The notes under the pieces: generated by a model
The model's database searches: none
Told to the model about the DNA's origin: nothing
The model's input: only the letters and a program-made list of their open reading frames with translations
Made by a program: the position numbers and the translations under genes
Source: an uncultured Paenibacillaceae bacterium
GTDB lineage: Bacteria; Bacillota; Bacilli; Paenibacillales; DA-C8
Length of the DNA stretch: 47,124 bases
Reading direction: 5' to 3'
NCBI GenBank assembly: GCA_937957685.1
Contig: CALGAO010000124.1
Span: 1-47,124 of the forward strand
Shown: in pieces, positions 16,980 to 25,221 of the stretch
Layout of the letters: each line of letters begins with the position of its first letter
Numbering within the stretch: position 1 is the first letter of the stretch

Positions 16980-17876
16980 ATGGCAGTATCAGGAACCGTT
17001 CGACCGGCCAGCAGCAAGCGCTTTGATGCATGGGACGTGGTGATCTACACGGTGATCGCGCTCATCTCGCTGGTCTGTCTGTTGCCCTTCGTGCATGTGG
17101 TGGCGAAGTCGCTGAGCACCGATGCGTATGTCATCGCGAACAAGGTCTTCCTCTGGCCGAAAGGGTTCACCATGGAGGCTTACCAGAAGATTTTCGCCGA
17201 CGCCAGCATCCTGAGATCGCTGTATGTGTCGGTCTTCGTAACCGTTACCTTTACGGTGCTCGGCATGATCGTGACGACATGCGCCGCCTATCCGCTCTCC
17301 CGCAGGAACCTGAAGGGCGGAACCGTACTTACCTTTATCTTCATGTTCACGCTTTATTTTGGCGGCGGTATCATCCCGGAATACATCAACATCAGCAATC
17401 TCGGATTATTGGATACACTATGGGCGTTGATCCTGCCCGGAGCCTTCAGCGCCTATAATCTGTTGATCATGAGAACCTCGCTCCGGAGCAACATCCCGGA
17501 CAGCCTGGAGGAGGCGGCGAGGATCGACGGGGCCGGACATTTCCGCATCCTCTGGTCGATCGTGCTGCCGCTTTCCAAGCCGATCATCGCCACGCTGTCG
17601 CTGTTCTACGCGGTGGGCAGGTGGAATGCCTACCAGGACGCGCTGTTCTATATCAAGCACGCCACTGAGCTCAGGCCGCTGCAGCTGAAGCTGTACTACC
17701 TGGTCGTACAGGCCAGCGAGAGCTTCCAGCTCGAGGTGTCCAATGTCAACCTGAGCAACCCGGAAGTGCTCAAAGCATCTGTCGTTGTGTTTGCAACTGT
17801 GCCGATCCTGCTCGTCTATCCGTTCATCCAGAAGTATTTCGTACAGGGCGTCATGATCGGTGCAGTCAAAGAATAA
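16980..17876 (+). CDS. CUT1 sugar ABC permease, YtcP type (cassette 2)
   Basis: A 298-aa paralogue of the permease at 13048 with the same six-segment layout and EAA loop (LEEAARIDGAGHFRILWSIVLPLSKP). Differences cluster at the N-terminus. ATG 16980 follows GGAGGTGG. Conservation of both permeases suggests that the two cassettes share or overlap in substrate. Mixed transporters between cassettes would be structurally possible. Confidence 0.93.
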   Translation: MAVSGTVRPASSKRFDAWDVVIYTVIALISLVCLLPFVHVVAKSLSTDAYVIANKVFLWPKGFTMEAYQKIFADASILRSLYVSVFVTVTFTVLGMIVTTCAAYPLSRRNLKGGTVLTFIFMFTLYFGGGIIPEYINISNLGLLDTLWALILPGAFSAYNLLIMRTSLRSNIPDSLEEAARIDGAGHFRILWSIVLPLSKPIIATLSLFYAVGRWNAYQDALFYIKHATELRPLQLKLYYLVVQASESFQLEVSNVNLSNPEVLKASVVVFATVPILLVYPFIQKYFVQGVMIGAVKE

Positions 17877-17903
17877 ACAACCATGATCAGGGGGAATAGG
17901 AAA

Positions 17904-19532
17904 ATGAAGAAGAAGCTCATCTCAATGCTCGCGATTGTGATGCTGGTGGTTGGCGTACTCGCCGCCTGCTCCGGCAACGGCAATTCGAAGCCCGATTCGA
18001 ACGCAGGTACAGGCAACCAGAATACGGGTGAACCTGTCGATTACCGCAACGGCTTCCCGGAGCGGGTCACGCTGGAGATCCCGGTCTATGACCGCGCCTT
18101 CGAGGGCTGGAATGTCGCCGACAACTACTACACCCGCTGGATCCAGCAGGAATTCGGCGAGAAGTACAACGTCGACGTGAAGTTCACGCCGATCGGCCGC
18201 TCCACGGAGGTGCAGGATTACCAGCAGCTGCTGGCATCGCGCAAGGCGCCTGACATCATCATGCACTATGACATGCCGCAAGCGTTGAACTATTACTCCT
18301 CCGAGGTGATGCAGCCGCTGGATGTGGAGGAGATCGCTCACTATGCGCCGACTTACTGGACCAAGATGAAGGATACGATCGAGCGTTATGGCAAGGTTGA
18401 CGGTCAGCAGATCTTCTTCTTCGCCGAGCGTCCGAACGTCAGCAACTGGGTGACGATCATCCGCAAGGACTGGGTGGAAGCGGTTGGCATGAAGGTGGAG
18501 GACCTGACTTCGCTCGAAAAATTCAACGAGATGCTGGTCAAGTGGAGAGATGCAGGACTCGGTACCGCCGGCGGTTCCCTGCAGCGCAACGTCTTCAACT
18601 ACAGCTACGCCTTCCGCGACTGGCCGGTCGATCCGGAGACGCATGCGATCTACACGGACCTGTCCGTGGCGGACTTCACGACAGAAGCGACCGAGAAGTG
18701 GCTGCGCAACCTGAACTATCAATACAACAACAAGCTGATCGACCAGGAGTTCTATCTGCGCGATGACGCCAACAAGGTGAAGGCGGAGTTCGTCGCGGGC
18801 AGAACGGGTACCTACGGCGAATACATCGCCAGCAACACCGATCTCTTCGAAGCGGTGCTGAAGAACAATCCGGAAGCGGAGTTTGCCGTGTTGCCTCCTG
18901 GCGCATCGGTTCCGGAAGGCGGCGTGCCGCAAGGTCGCCTGGATTGGCCGTTTGGCATGATCATGGGCATCAATCACGAATCCACTGCAGAGGAGCGCAT
19001 CGCCGTCTGGCTGTACCTCGAATGGATGAGCCAGCCGGAGAACCTGTTCACCCTGCAGAACGGCTTCGAAGGCATGAACTATAGCGGCGTGGACGAAAGC
19101 GGCCTGCCGATCAAGAACGCCGACTACGACGGTGAAGCGAAGCTGTCGCCGAACAACAACAAGGACTACTGGTGCCTGGTGGTGGAATCGCCGGTATACG
19201 GTTCGGAGGAAGAGACGATCGAGGCGCTCAAGAGCTTCTGGTCGCCGCCAGGATATGAATATATCGTCGAAGACATGCTGAAGTACAGAGAGCAGCAGAT
19301 GCCGTATCTGTATCCGGACCCGCTGTTCACGGTGCCGATCGAGTCCGTGGCCAAGTACAAGGCCGACCTGAACAACCTGTTCCAGGAGCTGTATCTGGAC
19401 ATCGTCATGTCGTCGCCGGATCAGTTCGACGCGAAGTATGAAGCGGCGAAGAAGAAGTTCCTCGACGCCGGCTATCAGAAGATCCTTGACGAGAAGAAGG
19501 CGGCCTACGACGCAGGCAACATCATCAACTGA
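17904..19532 (+). CDS. Large sugar-binding lipoprotein (cassette 2)
   Basis: A 542-aa lipoprotein with lipobox LAAC (Cys22) and a shorter linker than its paralogue. The binding domain begins YRNGFPERVTLEI. ATG 17904 is preferred (AGGGGGAATAGG upstream, then a proper signal peptide MKKKLISMLAIVMLV). From the segment encoding RPNVSNWV to near the C-terminus it is identical to the cassette 1 protein. The changes are in the N-terminal lobe (for example SRKAPDIIMHYD against SHRAPDIIFHYD) and the last 40 residues. If ligand preference differs at all, it should come from the N-terminal lobe. Confidence 0.93.
   Translation: MKKKLISMLAIVMLVVGVLAACSGNGNSKPDSNAGTGNQNTGEPVDYRNGFPERVTLEIPVYDRAFEGWNVADNYYTRWIQQEFGEKYNVDVKFTPIGRSTEVQDYQQLLASRKAPDIIMHYDMPQALNYYSSEVMQPLDVEEIAHYAPTYWTKMKDTIERYGKVDGQQIFFFAERPNVSNWVTIIRKDWVEAVGMKVEDLTSLEKFNEMLVKWRDAGLGTAGGSLQRNVFNYSYAFRDWPVDPETHAIYTDLSVADFTTEATEKWLRNLNYQYNNKLIDQEFYLRDDANKVKAEFVAGRTGTYGEYIASNTDLFEAVLKNNPEAEFAVLPPGASVPEGGVPQGRLDWPFGMIMGINHESTAEERIAVWLYLEWMSQPENLFTLQNGFEGMNYSGVDESGLPIKNADYDGEAKLSPNNNKDYWCLVVESPVYGSEEETIEALKSFWSPPGYEYIVEDMLKYREQQMPYLYPDPLFTVPIESVAKYKADLNNLFQELYLDIVMSSPDQFDAKYEAAKKKFLDAGYQKILDEKKAAYDAGNIIN
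18427..19412 (+). repeat. 986-bp tract identical to 14555-15540
   Basis: Second copy of the identical tract inside the paired lipoprotein genes. Recent gene conversion or strong homogenisation is inferred. Confidence 0.9.
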
Positions 19533-19560
19533 AGCCGATCCGTCACCTGATAAGGAAGCT

Positions 19561-19600
19561 AAGCTGAAGCCCCTGCAGCACGCGGGGGCTCTCAGCTTTA
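19561..19600 (+). terminator. Hairpin after cassette 2
   Basis: AAGCTGAAGCCCC pairs with GGGGCTCTCAGCTT (one bulge) around a short loop. Outer arms CACCTG / CAGGTG extend it. No T run follows, so termination may be partial and the GH105 gene may be co-transcribed. Confidence 0.6.
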
Positions 19601-19695
19601 GGTTCCAGGTGGGCTGATGACATCAAGTGACCGGTTTGTCGGAAAAATGCACGAAGGCGCTTGTTTTTGACATGTTCATGGGCCGGACATGCAAG

Positions 19696-19701
19696 TATAA
19701 T
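19696..19701 (+). promoter_or_regulatory. Possible -10 element for the GH105 gene
   Basis: A perfect TATAAT lies 42 nt before the start codon. A TTGACA upstream is 23 nt away, too far for normal spacing, and the sequence at 17 nt is a poor -35. This is compatible with activator dependence. Confidence 0.4.
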
Positions 19702-19743
19702 GGTAGGTGTTGGATAAGATTTGCTGGGATTTGGAGGGGTACG

Positions 19744-20814
19744 ATGCTGAAGATTGATATCGACAGGGACCGATTGACAGAGACCATCGACCGCGTGGTG
19801 GATTATACGCTCAAGATGGACCTGACCTGGGACTGGCCATGCGGCGTGGCCTATTACGGCGTCAGCCGGGCGTATGAGGCGACCGGCAACGAGTCCTATC
19901 TGCAGCGCATGATCGCCTGGGTCGACGAATACATCGAAGAAGGGTTGCCCGAGGTCTGGACCGTGAATACGTGCGCGATGGGGCATATGCTGATCACGCT
20001 CTATGAGTATACGAAGGATCCCAGATACCTGGACCTGATCATGAGCAAGATCGACTATCTGGAGCATCGCGCCCTCAGATTCGGCGACCGGGTGCTGCAG
20101 CACACCGTATCTGCCAAGAACGATTTCCCTGAGCAATGCTGGGCGGATACGCTGTTTATGGCCGCCTATTTCATGCTGCGCGTCGGCATCATGCTGAATG
20201 AGCGGAGGCTGATCGATGATGCGCTGAATCAGTTCGTCTGGCATATTCATTATCTGCAGGATGAGGATACCGCACTCTGGTATCATGGCTACAATAATAT
20301 GACCAAGGATCATATGTCGGGCATCTTCTGGGCGCGCGGCAACGCCTGGGCGGCCTATACGATGACGAGGACGGCGAAGATCTTGCCGGAGGCCTACCTG
20401 TATCCGCCGATCATGGATATCTGGGGTTCATCGCGCGACCAGCTTGCCGCTCTGAAGGGCCTGCAGCGGGAGGACGGCCTGTGGGGCACGGTGCTGGACC
20501 ATCCGGAGGCTTACGGCGAGGTGTCGGCATCCGCCGGCATCGCTGCGGCGATGGTGACCAACGCGAGCCCATTGCATGGCAAGTACGTGCGCAGGGCGCT
20601 CAAGGGCATCCTGGACAACATCGCGCCGAACGGCCGCGTGCTGAACGTCTCCGGCGGCACGGCGGTGATGAGAGATGTCCAGGGCTATCTGAGCATCGAC
20701 CGCAAGTGGGCGCAGGGCTGGGGGCAAGGCCTCGCGCTGGCGTTCCTGGCGGCCGTTCTTGAAACGATCTCCAGGAAGCAGCAGGCTGAAGGGAAGCAGG
20801 AGGAAGAGGACTGA
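19744..20814 (+). CDS. GH105/GH88-type unsaturated uronyl hydrolase (YteR-like)
   Basis: A 356-aa (alpha/alpha)6-barrel enzyme. It is expected to release the unsaturated galacturonic (or glucuronic) acid left at the non-reducing end of oligosaccharides by polysaccharide lyases. Family features are DWPCGVAYYG near the N-terminus, the acidic catalytic region FPEQCWADTLFMAAYFMLR (general acid Asp), GIFWARGNAWAAY, and a C-terminal QGWGQGLAL. There is no signal peptide, so it is cytoplasmic and acts after import. ATG 19744 has TTGGAGGGG upstream; the frame upstream is open but unlikely. In B. subtilis the homologue YteR lies with the YteP/YtcP/YtcQ transporter, matching this context. Confidence 0.9.
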   Translation: MLKIDIDRDRLTETIDRVVDYTLKMDLTWDWPCGVAYYGVSRAYEATGNESYLQRMIAWVDEYIEEGLPEVWTVNTCAMGHMLITLYEYTKDPRYLDLIMSKIDYLEHRALRFGDRVLQHTVSAKNDFPEQCWADTLFMAAYFMLRVGIMLNERRLIDDALNQFVWHIHYLQDEDTALWYHGYNNMTKDHMSGIFWARGNAWAAYTMTRTAKILPEAYLYPPIMDIWGSSRDQLAALKGLQREDGLWGTVLDHPEAYGEVSASAGIAAAMVTNASPLHGKYVRRALKGILDNIAPNGRVLNVSGGTAVMRDVQGYLSIDRKWAQGWGQGLALAFLAAVLETISRKQQAEGKQEEED

Positions 20815-20848
20815 TCCTGGCATGCAGGCGTAGGCGTAACACGACAGA

Positions 20849-20890
20849 GGGGGATCCGTTTCGCATCTGGCGAAGCGGATCCCCTGTTTT
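20849..20890 (+). terminator. Rho-independent terminator after the GH105 gene
   Basis: GGGGATCCG...TTCGC pairs with GCGAA...CGGATCCCC and is followed by TGTTTTGC. More GC-rich hairpins follow (for example CCCCGA / TCGGGG at 20986-21003), before the next promoter. Confidence 0.85.
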
Positions 20891-21026
20891 GCTTATGGGG
20901 TCCGATCGGCGCAGAGTTCCGTTTCGCCTCGGGGAGGAGATCACCAGCCCGAGGATGGGAGCCCCCTTCACTGGAAGGGGAGCATCCCCGACTCAGGTCG
21001 GGGTTCAAAAACCAACCCCGGTCCGT

Positions 21027-21054
21027 TTTGAGCGTCCGGCGGATCGCCTACAAT
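21027..21054 (+). promoter_or_regulatory. Probable promoter of the LiaI-PspA-PspC-PspA operon
   Basis: TTTGAG (21027-21032), 16 nt, TACAAT (21049-21054). No LiaR box was identified with confidence. Confidence 0.5.
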
Positions 21055-21099
21055 AGAGACATCAAGAACGACGAAGCACCTGAAAGGCGGTGATTGACC

Positions 21100-21399
21100 T
21101 TGACCATGAATCGCAAAATCGCTTTGGCTGTCATCCTCATCCTGCTCGGCGGTCTGATCCTGCTCGACAAGCTGGGCTTCGGGCTCGGTTCTCTGATGAG
21201 CTGGATCTTCCCGATCGCGCTCCTCCTGATCGGCTGGAACCTCATCAAGCATCGGGGCGGGTTTATCGGCTGGCCGCTCGCCATCCTCGGTGGACTCATC
21301 CTGTTCGGCAAGCTGATGGGCGCCATCGGCTGGCTGATCGCGATCGTACTTATCATCTACGGAGTGTACCTGCTCAGAAATCGTGAGCGAACCATATAG
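21100..21399 (+). CDS. LiaI-like small membrane protein (LiaI/LiaF transmembrane domain)
   Basis: About 99 aa, nearly all hydrophobic, with four membrane segments separated by short polar turns. This is the LiaI/LiaF-type transmembrane region (formerly DUF5668). In B. subtilis, LiaI anchors the PspA homologue LiaH at the membrane during envelope stress. TTG 21100 is chosen because AAAGGCGGTGA (21083-21093) is 6 nt away; TTG 21094 is too close, and ATG 21106 also possible. It leads an operon with two PspA paralogues and a PspC. Confidence 0.8.
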   Translation: MTMNRKIALAVILILLGGLILLDKLGFGLGSLMSWIFPIALLLIGWNLIKHRGGFIGWPLAILGGLILFGKLMGAIGWLIAIVLIIYGVYLLRNRERTI

Positions 21400-21429
21400 G
21401 AGTAATCGAGGCAGAAGGAGGAAGATACG

Positions 21430-22107
21430 ATGGGTGTTATGAAGCGGGTAAGGGACATCACGATGGCGAATCTGAACGACCTGCTGGAGCAGTCGGAGGA
21501 TCCGGTCAAGATGATCGATGAGTTCCTTGCGGAGCGGCGGAACCACATCTGGCAGACCGAGCAGCTGCTCATCCAGTGCAGGAAGCACATGGAGGCGATG
21601 CGCGAGCAATACCTGCAAGCCGCGCTGCGCGCCGAGAAGAGGGAGCAGCAGGCGAGCATCGCGCTCAAGGCCGGTGAGGAGGACATCGCCCGCATCGCGC
21701 TGCAGGATAAGCTGCAGAGCGAGGAGCAGTCGAAGCGGTACAAGGAGCTGTATGAGCAGGCTCTAAGCAGCACGGCCGAGCTCGATCAGGAGCTGTTGCA
21801 GCTCAAGGCCGAATATGACGAGGTCCAGTCGAAGCGGCAATATTACGTGGCGCGCATGGAGTCGATCCGCCTGCGGCAGCGGATGAATGAGCGGGCCCGG
21901 GCTACGGGCTGGCGCGGTACGGAGAGCGCCTTCCGCAGGCTGGAGGATCGCGTCGCCGATATGGAGCTGGAGACGAAGACGCTGCGCGAGCTCAGGCAGA
22001 TCACGGAGGAGACGCTGTATCGCGCCGGGACCGCGATCAGGGATGAACTGGAGCGGGAGCTCTCCCGGCTCAGGGAGAAGCTGGAGAAGGAGGGAACCAA
22101 GCTTTGA
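21430..22107 (+). CDS. PspA/IM30 family protein (first copy)
   Basis: A 225-aa, almost wholly helical coiled-coil protein of the PspA/IM30/LiaH (ESCRT-III-like) family. It polymerises on damaged membranes. The N-terminal amphipathic helix MGVMKRVRDITMANLNDLLE is typical. It is rich in Arg, Glu and Gln. AGAAGGAGG precedes ATG 21430, and the stop overlaps the PspC TTG start. It is distinct from the copy at 22616, with a longer basic stretch near 150-160 (RQRMNERARATGWRG). Confidence 0.92.
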   Translation: MGVMKRVRDITMANLNDLLEQSEDPVKMIDEFLAERRNHIWQTEQLLIQCRKHMEAMREQYLQAALRAEKREQQASIALKAGEEDIARIALQDKLQSEEQSKRYKELYEQALSSTAELDQELLQLKAEYDEVQSKRQYYVARMESIRLRQRMNERARATGWRGTESAFRRLEDRVADMELETKTLRELRQITEETLYRAGTAIRDELERELSRLREKLEKEGTKL

Positions 22108-22619
22108 CCACGAAACTGTACCGTTCCGCGACAGACAGGAAAATCTTCGGCGTATGCGGAGGCCTGGGGCAGGCTCTGAATATCGACTCCACCCTGCTTC
22201 GCTTCGTCGTCGTCATCGCCACGATCTTCTCGGGCGGAACAGCCGGCCTGTTGTACCTGTTGGCCGGGCTGATCATCCCGGAAGAGCCGGCGGGCTGGTC
22301 CCCGCATCACCAGGGCTACGGGTTCGACCCGGCCGGCGGGCCTTACGGGGCCGGCAAGCACCAGTCCTGCTGGAACAGCGGCTGGAGCGGCAAGCACGGC
22401 AAGGGAAGCTATGGGCCGCAAGCCGGACATGGCGGCGGACCGACGATGCACGATCCGATGGGCTATGGCGGCCCGTCGCAAGCTTCGAATCCGGAGCCGG
22501 CCGCCAGCGACGATCTCGACTCGCTGATGCGGGATCTGGAGACGAAGGCACTTCGCAAGGAGATTGAAGAACTGAAACAACGTTTGGCCAAATATGAACA
22601 AGAGAAGGGAGAATCATGA
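22104..22619 (+). CDS. pspC: PspC-domain protein
   Basis: A 171-aa protein. The N-terminal PspC domain (about 1-60: LYRSATDRKIFGVCGGLGQALNIDSTLLRFVVV then a hydrophobic segment) inserts in the membrane. A Gly/His/Pro-rich linker and a C-terminal coiled-coil (about 130-171) follow, the latter perhaps docking PspA. Start TTG 22104 forms a TTGA overlap with the preceding stop, with AAGGAGGGA upstream. The stop overlaps the next ATG (ATGA). This tight coupling implies fixed stoichiometry with the two flanking PspA proteins. Confidence 0.9.
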   Translation: MTTKLYRSATDRKIFGVCGGLGQALNIDSTLLRFVVVIATIFSGGTAGLLYLLAGLIIPEEPAGWSPHHQGYGFDPAGGPYGAGKHQSCWNSGWSGKHGKGSYGPQAGHGGGPTMHDPMGYGGPSQASNPEPAASDDLDSLMRDLETKALRKEIEELKQRLAKYEQEKGES

Positions 22620-23299
22620 ACATGGGAGTATTTCAAAGAATCAAGGACATGACGAAGGCGTCGGTGAATGAGCTGCTGGACAAGGTTGAGGATCCGATCA
22701 AGATGCTGAATCAGTACATCCGCGACATGGAGGAAGAGATCGCGCAGGCGGAGGTAACGGTCGCCAAGCAGATGGCGAACGAGCGCAGGCTGAAGCAGCG
22801 CCTGGATGAGATGAACCGCGTCGTCCAGGAGCGCGAGCAGGCAGCGATCGCTGCCCTGCGCGATGGCCAGGAGGCCGTCGCCAAGCAGGCGCTGGCAGAC
22901 AAGCTGCAGGCCTCAGAAAGAGCCGCGGAGTATCAGGCGATGCACGCCGAGGCGAAGGCGCAGGCGGATGAGCTCATGCAGCAGCTGCATGAGATGAAGA
23001 ATGAGTTCTATCAGATGCGCAACAAGCGCAACGAGCTCGTAAGCCGGGCACAGATCGCCAAGGCGAAGAAGCAGATGGCGCAGGTCACCTCCGCTGCCCA
23101 CATCGGCGCAGGCAACGCGTCGATCGGGTTCCAGCGCATGGAGGAGAAGATCATGCAGATGGAGATCGAGGCGGAGATCAGCCGGCGGCCTTATGTGCCC
23201 ACCAGCTACGGCAAGCCGGCAGATGCGGTGCTGAACGAGAAGCTGGAGGCGGAGATGAAAGCCCTGAAGGAGAAGCTGAACGTCGGCTCTGCGGAATGA
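22616..23299 (+). CDS. pspA: PspA/IM30 family protein (second copy)
   Basis: A 227-aa PspA/IM30 coiled-coil protein. The amphipathic N-terminus MGVFQRIKDMTKASVNELLDKVEDPIKMLNQYIRDME is the classical PspA start and closer to textbook PspA/LiaH than the first copy. The start overlaps the pspC stop as ATGA, with AAGGGAGAA upstream. Last gene before a strong terminator. Confidence 0.93.
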   Translation: MNMGVFQRIKDMTKASVNELLDKVEDPIKMLNQYIRDMEEEIAQAEVTVAKQMANERRLKQRLDEMNRVVQEREQAAIAALRDGQEAVAKQALADKLQASERAAEYQAMHAEAKAQADELMQQLHEMKNEFYQMRNKRNELVSRAQIAKAKKQMAQVTSAAHIGAGNASIGFQRMEEKIMQMEIEAEISRRPYVPTSYGKPADAVLNEKLEAEMKALKEKLNVGSAE

Positions 23300-23303
23300 A
23301 CCG

Positions 23304-23332
23304 TTTCAAGCGACAATCAGATATGATATGCT
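23304..23332 (+). promoter_or_regulatory. Possible promoter ahead of the liaFSR genes
   Basis: TTTCAA, 17 nt, TATGCT just after the pspA stop. A terminator hairpin lies between it and liaF, so it would imply an attenuated leader. The match is weak. Confidence 0.3.
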
Positions 23333-23365
23333 AATGGTTGATCCCTTAGCTGCATCAGAAACCAG

Positions 23366-23415
23366 GCTTTCGCCGGCATGGAGTACCCCCGGCGAAAGCT
23401 CCGTTTCTTTTCTAT
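23366..23415 (+). terminator. Rho-independent terminator between pspA and liaF
   Basis: GCTTTCGCCGG pairs perfectly with CCGGCGAAAGC (23366-23376 / 23389-23399), followed by TCCGTTTCTTTTC. Confidence 0.85.
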
Positions 23416-23474
23416 ATTAATGTACATTCACGCGATGCCTTGGATGACGAACCAACCACGGGAGGGGTGACGGT

Positions 23475-24122
23475 ATGAATCAACGCAGCCGCAATACGGC
23501 ACTGCTCATGATCGGAACGGGCCTGTATCTGATCATCGGCAATGCGATCGGTTTTCTAACCGTCACCGCCCTGTTGATCGTCGCTCTGGGCATTCACCAG
23601 CTGCGTTCCGGTGAACCCCGTTCCGGCTACATGCTGATCGGCGTTGGCCTGCTGTTCCTCGCGTTGAACCATCTCGCGATCATCTTCGCCGTGTTGCTCA
23701 TCTCCTTTGGCTATTTCCTCATTCGTTCGAGACAACTTCACCGGGACCCCGACTATCAGCAGAGGCACAATATCATGGCCAGCATACGCTGGAATCGGGA
23801 GCCATGGGTGCTGAGCAATATGAGCGTCTGGTCGATCGTGGGAGAGATGAACATCGATCTGTCGCTCGCCATCATCGATGAGCCGGAGACGACGCTCGTC
23901 TTCCAGGGCATCGTGGGCGATATTGATATTATCGTCCCGGACGATATCGGCGTCCGCATCGATTCGACGTTGATCATCGGCCAGACGAAGATCGGATACG
24001 ACCAGCAGGATGGGCTCGGCACGAAGATGAGCTGGCAATCGCTGAACTTCGATACGGCTCAGCACCGGGTGAACATCACGCTGTCGTATATGGTCGGCGA
24101 CATCAACGTGAAGCTGTTGTAG
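23475..24122 (+). CDS. liaF: LiaF-like membrane regulator
   Basis: A 215-aa protein with four N-terminal membrane segments (to about residue 85) and a C-terminal beta-rich LiaF domain (about 115-215, with repeats such as VGEMNIDLSLAII, VGDIDIIVPDDIGVRID and VGDINVKLL). LiaF proteins inhibit the partner kinase LiaS until the envelope is disturbed. ATG 23475 follows GGGAGGGGTGA. It is followed at 25 nt by the kinase gene, the standard liaF-liaS-liaR order. Confidence 0.9.
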   Translation: MNQRSRNTALLMIGTGLYLIIGNAIGFLTVTALLIVALGIHQLRSGEPRSGYMLIGVGLLFLALNHLAIIFAVLLISFGYFLIRSRQLHRDPDYQQRHNIMASIRWNREPWVLSNMSVWSIVGEMNIDLSLAIIDEPETTLVFQGIVGDIDIIVPDDIGVRIDSTLIIGQTKIGYDQQDGLGTKMSWQSLNFDTAQHRVNITLSYMVGDINVKLL

Positions 24123-24147
24123 CCGCCGGACGGGAGGAGAGCAGACG

Positions 24148-25221
24148 ATGAACCGTGAACGCAAGTTAAAAAACATGATATGGCGAAGCATGGGAGAGTC
24201 GATCATGTTCAGCGTCCTCCTGGCGGCATTGATCGTGTACTTCCTGTATGTGTACGGCTATGTCGATTTTGCCGGACATTGGACCAGCATCCTGCGCAAT
24301 GTCGCCACCATCCTGATCATCGTGCTGGGGCTTGGCGCGATCTTCGGCTACTGGCGAAGCGGCAAGGTGAAACGGCGCCTGGAGGTGCTGTCGGAGGCGA
24401 TGCTGATGCTGGAGAAGGGACAGCTCTCGCGCGCCGTTCCCGATCTTGGCGAGGATGAGATCGGCCGGCTCGGCGAGCAGCTGGGCCGCATCAGCAAGAA
24501 GTGGGAGGAGCAGGTGACCTCGCTGCAGCGGCTGTCGGCCAACAACGCCGAGCTGGCGGAGCGGGTCCGCTTCTCCGCGGTGACGGAGGAGCGGCAACGG
24601 CTTGCCCGCGAGCTGCACGATGCGGTCAGCCAGCAGCTGTTCGCCATCTCGATGACGGCGACGGCGCTGGCGCGCACGATGGACAAGGACTTCGCCAAGG
24701 CGCAGCGGCAGGTATCGCTCATCGAGGAGATGGCCGCGGTCGCCCAGTCGGAGATGCGCGCCCTGCTCCTGCACCTGCGTCCGATCCATCTCGAGGGCAA
24801 GCGTCTGGCGCAGGGCATGTACGAGCTCGTTCAGGAGCTGCGCGCCAAGGTGCCGATCGACATCCAGCTGGAGATGGACGATGAGGTGCAGCTGCCGCGC
24901 GGCATCGAGGACCATCTGTTCCGCATCGTGCAGGAAGCGCTGTCGAACACGCTCCGCCACTCCAAGGCGGATAAGCTGGAGGTGCGCCTGCAGCGCAAGC
25001 CGGAATACGTCAGGCTGCTGATCCGAGACAACGGCATCGGCTTCGATATGAACGTCAGGAAAACAGCGTCCTACGGCATCGTCTCCATGCAGGAACGGGT
25101 CAATGAAATCGGCGGTTCGATCCATATCCTGTCCGCACCGGGCAAGGGTACCAGGATTGATATTCGCGTGCCGATCCTGATAGAAGGGGTGAATATAGCG
25201 GATGAACAGAGACAAGATTAA
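24148..25221 (+). CDS. liaS: LiaS-like sensor histidine kinase
   Basis: A 357-aa NarL-type kinase with two membrane segments (about 18-35 and 50-66) and a very short extracytoplasmic loop, the mark of intramembrane-sensing kinases. A HAMP-like region follows, then HisKA_3 with the phosphorylated His in RQRLARELHDAVSQQ (His157), and HATPase_c (RIVQEALSNTLRHSKA; DNGIGF; GYG-type SYGIVSMQERV). It should phosphorylate the response regulator that overlaps its 3' end by 20 bp. The likely signal is cell-wall damage relayed through LiaF. Confidence 0.93.
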   Translation: MNRERKLKNMIWRSMGESIMFSVLLAALIVYFLYVYGYVDFAGHWTSILRNVATILIIVLGLGAIFGYWRSGKVKRRLEVLSEAMLMLEKGQLSRAVPDLGEDEIGRLGEQLGRISKKWEEQVTSLQRLSANNAELAERVRFSAVTEERQRLARELHDAVSQQLFAISMTATALARTMDKDFAKAQRQVSLIEEMAAVAQSEMRALLLHLRPIHLEGKRLAQGMYELVQELRAKVPIDIQLEMDDEVQLPRGIEDHLFRIVQEALSNTLRHSKADKLEVRLQRKPEYVRLLIRDNGIGFDMNVRKTASYGIVSMQERVNEIGGSIHILSAPGKGTRIDIRVPILIEGVNIADEQRQD

